Assembly (NCBI RefSeq): GCF_014648195.1
Contig: NZ_BMQQ01000045.1
Coordinates: 1-37,396, forward strand
Source: Streptomyces purpureus
GTDB lineage: Bacteria > Actinomycetota > Actinomycetes > Streptomycetales > Streptomycetaceae
Length of the DNA: 37,396 nt
Reading direction: 5' to 3'
Shown piece by piece: positions 15,046 to 22,840 of the stretch; position 1 is the first letter of the stretch, and every line of letters starts with the position of its first letter. The position numbers were made by a program, and so were the translations under genes. The notes below the pieces were generated by a model. That model did not search any database and had not been told where the DNA came from. It saw only the letters and a program-made list of their open reading frames with translations.

Positions 15046-16581
15046 TTACTTACGCACCGCGTCCAGCGCGTCGATCATGCCGGCGCCGTAGAAGCCGTTG
15101 TCGTACTTCCCGCCTTCGCAGACCGCGTCGACCGTGCCGTTGCCGTCGATGTCGTACGGATTGGTGCACGCCTTCGCATCGGCCTGGTCGTACAGCATCT
15201 CCTTGACCCGCGCGGGCGAGGCCTTCGGGTGCTTGGACTTGATGAGTGCCACGACACCGGCCGCGTGCGGCGCCGCCATCGACGTACCGGCCTTGTAGCC
15301 GTACCCGCCGCCGGGCAGCGTCGAGAGGATCAGACCGTTGACGGCAGGCGCGTCGGGCGTCTGGAAGCGGGTCGAGTCGCCGCCCGGCGCCGCGATGTCG
15401 ACGACCCCGAGGCCGTAGTTCGAGTACGACGACTTCAGGCCCTTGGCACCCGTGGCGGAGACCGTGACGACACCCGGCAGCATGGCCGGGAAGTCCGGGC
15501 ACTCCTGCGGGTTGACCACCCGGGTCACCGGGTTCGTGTCGTTCGGGCTGGAGGTGTCCGTGACCTCGTCCGCGGCCAGGTCCGTACGGGAGTTGCCGGC
15601 CGCGGCGACGTTGACCGTGCCCTTGCGCTCGGCGTACCGCGACGCCCGGGTGACCGCCTCGACCAGCGCCTTCTGGTCGTCGTCGTTCTTGCAGGCGTAC
15701 AGCCACGGGTCGGTGTAGTAGCTGTTGTTGGTCACCTCCACACCCTGCTCGGCGGCCCACATGAACCCGCAGACCACGGCCTCGGTGTAGAAGAAGCCGT
15801 CGGGGGTCGAGACCTTGATGCCGGAGACCTTCACACCGGGCGCGACGCCCGTGATGCCGACGCCGTTCTTGGCGGCCGCGACCGTACCGGCGACATGCGT
15901 GCCGTGGTCGCTCTCATGCGGACCAGGACGCCAGGATCCGGGAGTGGTGTCCGGAGCGCCGGTCACACAGTTGGCGGAAGCGGCGCGGTCGAAGTTCGGC
16001 GCGAGGTCGGGGTGGGTGTCGTCCACGCCCGTGTCGATCACCGCGACGGTGACCTTGCCGCTGCCGAGCGACTTCTGGTGGGCCTTGTCCGCCTTGATCG
16101 CCGGAAGGTCCCACTGGAGGGGCTCGAAGGGGTCCTGCTCGTCCGAGGCCTTCGCCGCCGCGGCCTTCGCCTCGGCGGAGGTCAGCGGCTGCTCCTGCGC
16201 CCCGATCGAGGTGTCACGCTGCACCGACAGCGGCGCGGTGCGCGTCGCACCGGCCGACTCGACCCCCTTGACCTGACGGATCGTCTGGGCGAACTGCGGG
16301 TTCTGGGAGTGGACGACGATGACGCCGATCCGGTCGTAGGCGATCACGATCGTGCCGCCCGCCCTGGATATCGCCTTCTTCACGGAAGCGGCGGTCGAGC
16401 GACCGCCCTTCACGTTGACGACGTACGACAGCTTCGGGCCGTCCGTAGCGACGGCGGCCGGGGTGTCGTCCACCGGGGCGGCCGAGGCCGCACCCGAGGG
16501 AAGGAAGCCGAGCGAGGCCGTGAGCGCCAGACCTGCGGGCAGCGCGAGTACGCGACCGCGTCTGGATCCCAGATGAGCCAT
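15046..16581 (-). CDS. Secreted S8 family serine peptidase (subtilase)
   Basis: 511 residues. A signal peptide with RRGR, a hydrophobic core and a likely cut near ASA-AP (about residue 35) directs export. An inhibitor-I9-like propeptide (about 50-115) precedes the catalytic domain. The triad is D183 (VIDTGVDDTHPDL), H226 (HGTHVAGT) and S434 (GTSMAAPHAAG), with oxyanion N330 (AAAGN). Near the C-terminus DIDGNGTVD (about 478-486) looks like a calcium-binding loop, flanked by cysteines C472 and C488 that may form a disulfide. Probably an extracellular protease for nutrition or protein maturation. Ribosome site GTGGAG before the ATG at 16581; promoter at 16655-16684. Monocistronic, with its own terminator. 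Confidence 0.95.
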   Translation of the reverse strand: MAHLGSRRGRVLALPAGLALTASLGFLPSGAASAAPVDDTPAAVATDGPKLSYVVNVKGGRSTAASVKKAISRAGGTIVIAYDRIGVIVVHSQNPQFAQTIRQVKGVESAGATRTAPLSVQRDTSIGAQEQPLTSAEAKAAAAKASDEQDPFEPLQWDLPAIKADKAHQKSLGSGKVTVAVIDTGVDDTHPDLAPNFDRAASANCVTGAPDTTPGSWRPGPHESDHGTHVAGTVAAAKNGVGITGVAPGVKVSGIKVSTPDGFFYTEAVVCGFMWAAEQGVEVTNNSYYTDPWLYACKNDDDQKALVEAVTRASRYAERKGTVNVAAAGNSRTDLAADEVTDTSSPNDTNPVTRVVNPQECPDFPAMLPGVVTVSATGAKGLKSSYSNYGLGVVDIAAPGGDSTRFQTPDAPAVNGLILSTLPGGGYGYKAGTSMAAPHAAGVVALIKSKHPKASPARVKEMLYDQADAKACTNPYDIDGNGTVDAVCEGGKYDNGFYGAGMIDALDAVRK

Positions 16582-16654
16582 GGGTTCTCCACATCATCCG
16601 TGTACGAGAGCTGTCCACACGCCCGTTTGCGCGTAGACAGGTGCATGACGAGCG

Positions 16655-16684
16655 AAGCTATCGCCGATCATCACGGCCCATCAA
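16655..16684 (-). promoter_or_regulatory. Promoter of the subtilase gene
   Basis: On the minus strand TTGATG (16679-16684) and TAGCTT (16655-16660) are separated by 18 bp, a fair housekeeping-sigma promoter, leaving a leader of roughly 65 nt. The region is AT-richer than its surroundings. Confidence 0.5.
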
Positions 16685-16849
16685 TGAGTTGAGAAACCCC
16701 AATGAAGAAAAAAGGCCGAAGATGAACCACTCCGCCGCGCCCTCCGTGCCGTTGCGCAGGGGAGGAGCACCATCAAGGTGGCACTGCCACCCACCCCCTG
16801 CGAGGTCCCTTTGTCCATGCCCACCGCACCCGCGTCGCGAGGAGATTCC

Positions 16850-17215
16850 GTGACCACCGATGCACCGCCGCCCCCGGGCGGTACGGAGACCCGCCCCGAG
16901 CAGCCGACGACCGAGTCGTTCGTCGAGGTGCAGGAGAGCGCGGAATTCGGCGAACTGCGCCGTACGTACCGTTCCTTCGCCTTCCCGCTGACCCTGGCCT
17001 TCATCGCCTGGTACCTGCTGTACGTCCTGCTCTCCAACTACGCGGGCGACTTCATGGGCACCAAGCTCTTCGGCAACATCAACGTGGCCCTCGTCCTCGG
17101 ACTCGGCCAGTTCCTCACCACCTTCCTCATCGCCTGGCTCTACTCACGGCACGCGGCCGAGAAGCTCGACCCCAAGGCGGAGGCCATCAAGTCCCGTATG
17201 GAGGGCGACGCATGA
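16850..17215 (+). CDS. DUF485 domain membrane protein
   Basis: 121 residues. DUF485 proteins are small two-helix membrane proteins almost always encoded just before acetate-type solute symporters. Here the N-terminal about 35 residues are disordered and Pro/Glu-rich. FGELRRTYRSFAFPLTLAFIAWYLLYVLLSNY contains the first helix (core FAFPLTLAFIAWYLLYVLL), and NVALVLGLGQFLTTFLIAWLY the second, ending in a charged cytoplasmic tail. GTG 16850 is chosen over GTG 16778 because GCGAGGAG at 16837-16844 is an excellent ribosome site. It overlaps actP by 4 bp. Likely a subunit or folding partner of the symporter (inference from conserved pairing). Confidence 0.92.
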   Translation: MTTDAPPPPGGTETRPEQPTTESFVEVQESAEFGELRRTYRSFAFPLTLAFIAWYLLYVLLSNYAGDFMGTKLFGNINVALVLGLGQFLTTFLIAWLYSRHAAEKLDPKAEAIKSRMEGDA

Positions 17216-18840
17216 GCACCCCCGCCACCGTCCTGCTGGCCGCCGGCAGCGCCTCCGAGCACCGGCCGCTGATCATCACCCTCTTCGGCGCCTTCGTCGT
17301 CGCGACCCTCTTCATCACCGTCTGGGCCGGCCGCCAGACCAAGAGCGCCGCCGACTTCTACGCCGGCGGACGCCAGTTCACCGGCTTCCAGAACGGCCTG
17401 GCCATCTCGGGCGACTACATGTCCGCCGCCTCCTTCCTCGGGATCGCCGGCGCCATCGCCCTCTTCGGCTACGACGGCTTCCTCTACTCGATCGGCTTCC
17501 TGGTCGCCTGGCTCGTCGCGCTGCTCCTGGTGGCCGAGCCGCTGCGCAACTCCGGCCGGTTCACCATGGGCGACGTCCTCGCCTACCGGATGCGCCAGCG
17601 CCCCGTCCGTACCGCCGCCGGCACCTCCACCATCGTGGTGTCGATCTTCTACCTGCTGGCTCAGATGGCCGGCGCCGGTGTCCTGGTCTCGCTGCTGCTC
17701 GGTATCACCAGCGACGGCGGCAAGATCGCCATCGTCGCCCTGGTCGGCGTCCTGATGATCGTGTACGTCACCATCGGCGGTATGAAGGGCACCACCTGGG
17801 TGCAGATGGTCAAGGCCGTCCTGCTCATCGCGGGCACCCTCCTCATCACCTTCCTCATCCTGCTGAAGTTCAACTTCAACCTCTCCGACCTGCTCGGCGC
17901 CGCCGCCACCAACAGCGGCAAGGGAACCGCCTTCCTGGAGCCCGGACTGAAGTACGGGGTCAGCGGCGTCTCCAAGCTCGACTTCATCTCGCTGGGCATC
18001 GCGCTGGTCCTCGGCACCGCCGGTCTGCCGCACATCCTGATCCGCTTCTACACCGTGCCGACCGCCAAGGCAGCCCGGAAGTCCGTCAACTGGGCCATCG
18101 GGATCATCGGTGCGTTCTATCTGATGACGATCGTCCTGGGCTTCGGCGCCGCCGCCCTGCTCAAGAACAGCGACATCGTCGCCTCCAACAAGGCGGGCAA
18201 CACCGCGGCCCCGCTCGCCGCCCTGGAGATCGGCGGAGGCGCCGGCTCCACCGGCGGCGCGATCCTGCTCGCGGTCATCTCCGCGGTCGCCTTCGCCACC
18301 ATCCTCGCGGTGGTCGCCGGACTGACCCTGGCCTCCTCGTCGTCCTTCGCGCACGACATCTACGCCAACGTCATCCGCCGCGGAAAGGCCACGGAGAAGG
18401 AGGAGGTCCGCGCCGCCCGCTGGGCGACCGTCCTCATCGGCGTCGTCTCCATCGCGCTCGGCGCCCTCGCCCGCGACCTCAACGTCGCCGGCCTGGTCGC
18501 CCTCGCCTTCGCCGTCGCCGCCTCCGCCAACCTGCCGACCATCCTCTACAGCCTGTTCTGGAAGAGGTTCACCACCCAGGGCGCGCTCTGGTCGATCTAC
18601 GGCGGCCTGACTGCCTCGGTCGTCCTGGTGCTCTTCTCGCCCGTCGTCTCCTCCAAGCCCAGCTCGATGTTCCCGGGCGTCGACTTCGCCTGGTTCCCGC
18701 TGGAGAACCCGGGCCTGGTCTCCATCCCGCTCGGCTTCCTGCTCGGCTGGGTCGGCTCGCTGCTGTCGAAGGAGGAGCCCGACAAGGGCAAGTACGCGGA
18801 GTTGGAGGTCAAGTCCCTCACCGGCGTCGGAGCCCACTGA
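17212..18840 (+). CDS. actP: Cation/acetate symporter, sodium:solute symporter family
   Basis: 542 residues with about 13 hydrophobic helices, of the SSS family. ActP-type blocks include KSAADFYAGGRQFTGFQNGLAISGDYMSAASFLG (core FYAGGRQFTGFQNG), FTMGDVLAYRM, TIGGMKGTTWVQM, and LGTAGLPHILIRFYTVP. These proteins take up acetate and other short monocarboxylates with Na+ or H+. The N-terminus begins with an extracytoplasmic segment and then the first helix HRPLIITLFGAFVVATLF. It starts within the stop of the DUF485 gene, so stoichiometric expression is likely. A dyad at 18908-18923 lies 68 nt after the stop. Specificity for acetate is inferred from family and the DUF485 partner. Confidence 0.93.
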   Translation: MSTPATVLLAAGSASEHRPLIITLFGAFVVATLFITVWAGRQTKSAADFYAGGRQFTGFQNGLAISGDYMSAASFLGIAGAIALFGYDGFLYSIGFLVAWLVALLLVAEPLRNSGRFTMGDVLAYRMRQRPVRTAAGTSTIVVSIFYLLAQMAGAGVLVSLLLGITSDGGKIAIVALVGVLMIVYVTIGGMKGTTWVQMVKAVLLIAGTLLITFLILLKFNFNLSDLLGAAATNSGKGTAFLEPGLKYGVSGVSKLDFISLGIALVLGTAGLPHILIRFYTVPTAKAARKSVNWAIGIIGAFYLMTIVLGFGAAALLKNSDIVASNKAGNTAAPLAALEIGGGAGSTGGAILLAVISAVAFATILAVVAGLTLASSSSFAHDIYANVIRRGKATEKEEVRAARWATVLIGVVSIALGALARDLNVAGLVALAFAVAASANLPTILYSLFWKRFTTQGALWSIYGGLTASVVLVLFSPVVSSKPSSMFPGVDFAWFPLENPGLVSIPLGFLLGWVGSLLSKEEPDKGKYAELEVKSLTGVGAH

Positions 18841-18907
18841 CCCCCGACAGCGCACCGACCCCGGAGTGCACCGACTCCGACACCGTACGAAACCGGCCGG
18901 CCGGCCC

Positions 18908-18923
18908 CGTCGTAGAGTTCTAC
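18908..18923. promoter_or_regulatory. Inverted repeat between actP and moaA
   Basis: TCGTAGA-GT-TCTACGA, perfect 7-2-7, flanked on both sides by GGCCGG-rich repeats that extend the dyad imperfectly. It could be the actP terminator stem or an operator upstream of moaA (107 nt before its start). A TAGGCT box at 18982-18987 could be the moaA -10. Confidence 0.45.
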
Positions 18924-19029
18924 GAACCGGCCGGTCCGGTCCTCGTGGCAATGGGCCTCTGTCGTTGTCGGTGCTCTCACGTAGGCTCGACCTCATACAC
19001 ATTTCCGGTTACCGGGGAGGGGGCACCCA

Positions 19030-20019
19030 GTGCTCGTCGACACCTACGGCCGCGTGGCCACCGACCTGCGTGTCTCGCTCACCGACCGGTGCAATCTGCG
19101 CTGCACGTACTGCATGCCGGAAGAGGGCCTGCAGTGGCTCGCCAAGCCCGACCTGCTCACCGACGACGAGATCGTCCGGCTCATCGGCATCGCCGTCACC
19201 GACCTCGGGATCACCGAAGTCCGCTTCACCGGCGGTGAGCCCCTCCTGCGCCCCGGCCTCGTCGGCATCGTCGAGCGCTGCGCCGCGCTCCAGCCGCGCC
19301 CCAAGATGTCCCTGACCACCAACGGCATAGGCCTCAAGCGCACCGCCGCCGCCCTCAAGGCCGCCGGCCTTGACCGGGTCAACGTCTCGCTCGACACCCT
19401 GCGCCCCGACGTCTTCAAGACCCTGACCCGCCGCGACCGCCACCACGACGTGCTGGACGGTATGGCCGCCGCCCGCGACGCCGGCCTCACCCCGGTCAAG
19501 GTCAACGCCGTCCTCATGCCCGGGCTCAACGACGACGAGGCCCCCGACCTGCTCGCCTGGGCCATGGAGCACGGCTACGAACTCCGCTTCATCGAGCAGA
19601 TGCCGCTCGACGCCCAGCACGGCTGGAAGCGCGACGGCATGATCACCGCCGGGGACATCCTGGAGTCGCTGCGCACCCGCTTCACCCTCAGCGCCGAAGG
19701 CGACGACGCCCGCGGCTCGGCCCCCGCCGAGCGCTGGACCGTGGACGGCGGCCCCCACCGCGTCGGCGTCATCGCCTCCGTCACCCGCCCCTTCTGCCGG
19801 GCCTGCGACCGGACCCGGCTCACCGCCGACGGCCAGGTGCGTACGTGCCTCTTCGCCACGGAGGAGACCGATCTGCGGGCGGCGCTGCGCTCCGACGCGC
19901 CGGACGAGGAGATCGCCCGCATATGGAAGGCCGCGATGTGGGGCAAGAAGGCCGGATCCGGCCTGGACGACCCGAGCTTCCTCCAGCCGGAGCGCCCGAT
20001 GTCGGCGATCGGAGGCTGA
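19030..20019 (+). CDS. moaA: GTP 3',8-cyclase MoaA (molybdenum cofactor biosynthesis)
   Basis: 329 residues, normal length. A radical SAM enzyme that converts GTP to (8S)-3',8-cyclo-7,8-dihydro-GTP, the first step of molybdopterin synthesis. The N-terminal cluster motif C21xxxC25xxC28 (DRCNLRCTYCMPEEG) binds the SAM [4Fe-4S] cluster. SAM-binding FTGGEPLLRPGL and LTTNG follow. The C-terminal cluster cysteines are in FCRACDRTRLTADGQVRTC, and the protein ends in the functionally important Gly-Gly (AIGG). Start GTG 19030 with a GGGGAGGGGG ribosome site. No other moa gene is next to it, so it appears monocistronic; no Moco riboswitch-like structure is evident upstream. Confidence 0.97.
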   Translation: MLVDTYGRVATDLRVSLTDRCNLRCTYCMPEEGLQWLAKPDLLTDDEIVRLIGIAVTDLGITEVRFTGGEPLLRPGLVGIVERCAALQPRPKMSLTTNGIGLKRTAAALKAAGLDRVNVSLDTLRPDVFKTLTRRDRHHDVLDGMAAARDAGLTPVKVNAVLMPGLNDDEAPDLLAWAMEHGYELRFIEQMPLDAQHGWKRDGMITAGDILESLRTRFTLSAEGDDARGSAPAERWTVDGGPHRVGVIASVTRPFCRACDRTRLTADGQVRTCLFATEETDLRAALRSDAPDEEIARIWKAAMWGKKAGSGLDDPSFLQPERPMSAIGG

Positions 20020-20028
20020 CGCCCGACG

Positions 20029-20298
20029 TCAGCGCTCGGCGGCCGACCCGGAGTCCGTACGGCCCTCCCACTCGGCGAGCGTCACCACGTCCTTGAGGAA
20101 GCCCCGCACCCCCAGGAACTGGGAGAGGTGCTCGCGGTGCTCCTCGCAGGCGAGCCAGGTCTTACGGCGCTCGGGAGTGTGCAGCTTCGGATTGTTCCAG
20201 GCCAGGACCCACACGGCGGCCGCACGGCAGCCCTTCGCGGAACAGACCGGGGCCTCGTCGGGGTGGCCGGAGCTCGTCTCCGGGGTCTCGTCACTCAC
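20029..20298 (-). CDS. Conserved hypothetical protein, small, Cys/His-containing
   Basis: 89 residues (94 if GTG 20313 is the start). No function is recognised. The N-terminal 20 residues are acidic and disordered. Then VCSAKGC gives two cysteines five apart, and WLACEEHREHL gives a Cys and two His, a plausible single zinc site. The region AVWVLAWNNPKLHTPERRKTWL between them is well structured in appearance, with many Trp. The gene is convergent with moaA and only 9 bp from its stop. I prefer GTG 20298 because GACAAT lies 6 nt upstream, a leaderless-like arrangement, but this is weak evidence. Confidence 0.75.
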   Translation of the reverse strand: MSDETPETSSGHPDEAPVCSAKGCRAAAVWVLAWNNPKLHTPERRKTWLACEEHREHLSQFLGVRGFLKDVVTLAEWEGRTDSGSAAER

Positions 20299-20496
20299 CG
20301 GATCATTGTCCACACATGGCGACGCCGGGCAGCCACGGGGGGAGCTGCCCGGCGTCGGTCCGTCGCTCCGACGGGGGATGCGGAGCGCGTACGCAGTATG
20401 TCACGGCGAACCGGGTGCGGTGCACCGGAACTTCACGATTGATCTGAGCTTTTCTTGAGCTTTGCGGACCGATGGTGATCGTCTCCGACCTTCCCG

Positions 20497-20514
20497 GCCG
20501 CCCCCTGGGGCGGC
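20497..20514 (-). terminator. Short hairpin after the DUF3099 gene
   Basis: 7-bp GC stem (20497-20503 with 20508-20514) and 4-base loop directly at the end of the DUF3099 gene on the minus strand. Too short to be sure. Confidence 0.35.
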
Positions 20515-20515
20515 A

Positions 20516-20890
20516 TCACCGCTGGTTGTGCGCCTCCCGCGGACGCTCCTCGGCCGCGCCTTCGCCGTCGGCCGGGCGGCTCTCGTCCTCCGGTCCGGCA
20601 CCCAGCATCGGCCGTACCGGCGTCGGTACGAACGTCGAGGGGAGCGACGGCGCGTTCTCCCGGCCGGCGTTCGCGATCACCACGGCGATGTAGGGGAGCA
20701 GCACTCCGAGCGCCAGCGCCACGATCGCCACATGGCGCTCGACGTTCCACAGCACGGCGGCCAGCACCACCGAGATTGTCCGCACGGACATCGAGATCAC
20801 ATACCGGCGCTGCCGGCCACGCACATCGTCGGCGAGACCCTGACGGGCTCCGGTGATCCGGAAGACCTCGCTTCCGCCACGCTTGCGCAT
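20516..20890 (-). CDS. DUF3099 domain membrane protein
   Basis: 124 residues. The opening MRKRGGSEVFRITGARQGLADDVRGRQRRYVISMSVRT matches the DUF3099 family (core VFRITGARQGLADDV, then RQRRYVISMSVRT); two membrane helices follow (VVLAAVLWNV and AIVALALGVLLPYIAVVIANAG). The C-terminal 45 residues are disordered, acidic and Pro-rich. The function of the family is unknown. I use the ATG at 20890, preceded by GGTGGTGGAG, rather than longer frames reaching 21292. The gene is divergent from the GlsB-like stress protein gene, with 213 bp between them. Confidence 0.88.
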   Translation of the reverse strand: MRKRGGSEVFRITGARQGLADDVRGRQRRYVISMSVRTISVVLAAVLWNVERHVAIVALALGVLLPYIAVVIANAGRENAPSLPSTFVPTPVRPMLGAGPEDESRPADGEGAAEERPREAHNQR

Positions 20891-21103
20891 CGTGCTCCAC
20901 CACCCGACATCCGCGCCGGACTCTCCCCGTTCCGGACCTTGTTCCACGGTACGCCCGCCGCTCCCGCGCCGACGAGAGGGGGTACGTCCGGCCGGGCGAA
21001 CGGCCCACGGCGTAGCGCATCCGGAGGTGTCCGACATGCGCGGTACGGCCGCCGGGTCGAGACTGGGCCCACATGCGCACACCGCGCCGCATGAGGAGGC
21101 GAC

Positions 21104-21379
21104 ATGAGTTGGTTGTGGGCAATCATCGTGGGTCTGGTCCTGGGTCTGATCGCCAAGGCGATCCTCCCGGGCAAGCAGCAGATCCCACTGTGGCTGACGA
21201 CCGTGTTCGGCATTCTCGGCAGTATTCTCGGCAACGCCGTCGCGACCTGGATCGGAGTCAACGAGACCAAGGGAATCGACTGGACACGGCACCTGCTCCA
21301 GCTCATCGGCGCGGTTGCCGTCGTCGGGGTGGGCGACATGCTGTGGGCGTCGATCAGAGGAAACCGCAGACGCACCTGA
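21104..21379 (+). CDS. GlsB/YeaQ/YmgE family stress-response membrane protein
   Basis: 91 residues, three hydrophobic helices. The start MSWLWAIIVGLVLGLIAKAILPGKQ is the hallmark of the transglycosylase-associated/GlsB family (core IIVGLVLGLIAKAILPG), and a second glycine-zipper helix GILGSILGNAVATWIG follows, then LIGAVAVVGVGDMLWA. Family members are small inner-membrane proteins induced by general stress in other bacteria; the molecular role is unknown. ATG 21104 has a very strong ribosome site, GAGGAGGCGAC. It is followed by a 30-bp palindromic terminator shared with convergent tyrS. Confidence 0.92.
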   Translation: MSWLWAIIVGLVLGLIAKAILPGKQQIPLWLTTVFGILGSILGNAVATWIGVNETKGIDWTRHLLQLIGAVAVVGVGDMLWASIRGNRRRT

Positions 21380-21427
21380 CCCGAGGCCACTGATCCGGCC
21401 CGGGTTCCGCCCGAGGAACGGCGGCGA

Positions 21428-21457
21428 CCCGGGTACGCGTCCGGACGCGTACCCGGG
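21428..21457. terminator. Bidirectional terminator, 30-bp perfect palindrome
   Basis: Arms 21428-21442 and 21443-21457 are exact reverse complements with no spacer; in RNA the central TCCGGA region would form the loop. It sits between the convergent glsB-like and tyrS genes and can terminate both. Confidence 0.8.
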
Positions 21458-21497
21458 CCGCCGCCGTACGGCGGAATCGCTCCCCGGTGAAACCAGG

Positions 21498-22763
21498 TCA
21501 GCCGGTGAACTGGATCGCGGCGAGGTTCTTCTTGCCCCGGCGCAGCACCAGCCAGCGCCCGTGCAGCAGCTCCTCGCGCGCCACCTCGGCGTCCTCGGCG
21601 GTCACCTTCGTGTTGTTCACGTAGGCACCGCCCTCCTTCACCGTGCGCCGGGCGGCCGACTTGCTCGGCGCCAGGCCCACCTCGGTGAACAGGTCCACGA
21701 CCTGACCGAGCTCGGCCACGCGCGCGTGCGGCAGCTCGGAGAGCGCGGCGGCCAGCGTCGCCTCGTCCAGCTCCGCCAGCTCACCCTGGCCGAACAGCGC
21801 CTTCGAGGCGTTGATCACAGCCGCGCACTGGTCGGCGCCGTGCACCAGCGTCGTCAGCTCCTCGGCCAGCGCGCGCTGGGCCGCACGGGCCTGCGGACGC
21901 TCCTCGGTCTGCCGCTCCAGCTCCTCCAGCTCGGCGACGCTCCGGAAGGAGAGGATGCGCATGTAGGTGGAGATGTCCCGGTCGTCCACGTTCAGCCAGA
22001 ACTGGTAGAACGCGTACGGCGTCGTCATCTCCGGGTCGAGCCAGACGGCCCCGCCCTCGGTCTTGCCGAACTTGGTGCCGTCCGCCTTGGTCATCAGCGG
22101 CGTGGCGATCACATGCGCGGAGGCGTGCGGCTCCAGCCGGTGGATCAGGTCGAGACCCGCGGTGAGGTTGCCCCACTGGTCGCTGCCACCGGTCTGCAGG
22201 ACGCAGCCGTAGCGCCGGTACAGCTCCAGGAAGTCCATGCCCTGGAGCAGCTGGTAGCTGAACTCGGTGTAGCTGATGCCGGCGTCGGAGTTCAGCCGCC
22301 GGGCGACCGAGTCCTTCGTCAGCATCTTGTTCACCCGGAAGTGCTTGCCGATGTCCCGCAGGAACTCGATCGCGGACATCCCCGCGGTCCAGTCCAGGTT
22401 GTTCACCATCACCGCGGCGTTCTCGCCCTCGAAGGACAGGAACGGCTCGATCTGCGAGCGCAGCCGGCCCACCCACTGCGCGATGGTCTCCGGGTCGTTC
22501 AGCGTGCGCTCGGCCGTGGGCCGCGGGTCGCCGATCTGGCCCGTGGCCCCGCCCACCAGCGCCAGCGGCCGGTGCCCGGCCTGCTGGAGCCGGCGCATGG
22601 TGAGCACCTGCACCAGATGCCCGACGTGCAGACTCGCCGCGGTCGGGTCGAAGCCGCAATAGAACGTGACGGGACCGTCCGCGAGAGCCTTGCGCAAAGC
22701 GTCCTCATCGGTGGAGAGGGCGAACAGCCCGCGCCACTTCAGCTCGTCGACGATGTCCGTCAC
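21498..22763 (-). CDS. tyrS: Tyrosyl-tRNA synthetase
   Basis: 421 residues, class Ic aminoacyl-tRNA synthetase that charges tRNA-Tyr. Motifs: the HIGH equivalent H46-V-G-H49 (SLHVGHLVQVL), the KMSKS equivalent KFGKT at 231-235, tyrosine-binding TGGSDQWGN (about 191-199), and a C-terminal S4 RNA-binding domain with SKSAARRTVKEGGAYVNN. The frame is open to an ATG at 22790, but I choose GTG 22763 (MTDIVDELKWRGL), since this matches the family N-terminus and GAGGAGA lies about 10 nt upstream. It is downstream of tldE on the same strand with a 77-bp gap and ends at the palindromic terminator. Confidence 0.97.
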   Translation of the reverse strand: MTDIVDELKWRGLFALSTDEDALRKALADGPVTFYCGFDPTAASLHVGHLVQVLTMRRLQQAGHRPLALVGGATGQIGDPRPTAERTLNDPETIAQWVGRLRSQIEPFLSFEGENAAVMVNNLDWTAGMSAIEFLRDIGKHFRVNKMLTKDSVARRLNSDAGISYTEFSYQLLQGMDFLELYRRYGCVLQTGGSDQWGNLTAGLDLIHRLEPHASAHVIATPLMTKADGTKFGKTEGGAVWLDPEMTTPYAFYQFWLNVDDRDISTYMRILSFRSVAELEELERQTEERPQARAAQRALAEELTTLVHGADQCAAVINASKALFGQGELAELDEATLAAALSELPHARVAELGQVVDLFTEVGLAPSKSAARRTVKEGGAYVNNTKVTAEDAEVAREELLHGRWLVLRRGKKNLAAIQFTG

Positions 22764-22840
22764 GATCTTCGCTCTCCTCGTATGCGTCATGGTGCGCGAT
22801 GGGCGCGGGGAAAACAGGTGTCCCGGTCAGTCTAGGCGGG

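Noticed and set aside
18841..19029. Moco riboswitch upstream of moaA
   Set aside because: The region is short and its only clear structure is a compact DNA dyad; no multi-helix conserved aptamer pattern could be recognised.
20891..21292. Longer DUF3099 open frame beginning at 21292
   Set aside because: The added 134 residues are antisense to the GlsB-like gene and show no family similarity; ATG 20890 has a good ribosome site.
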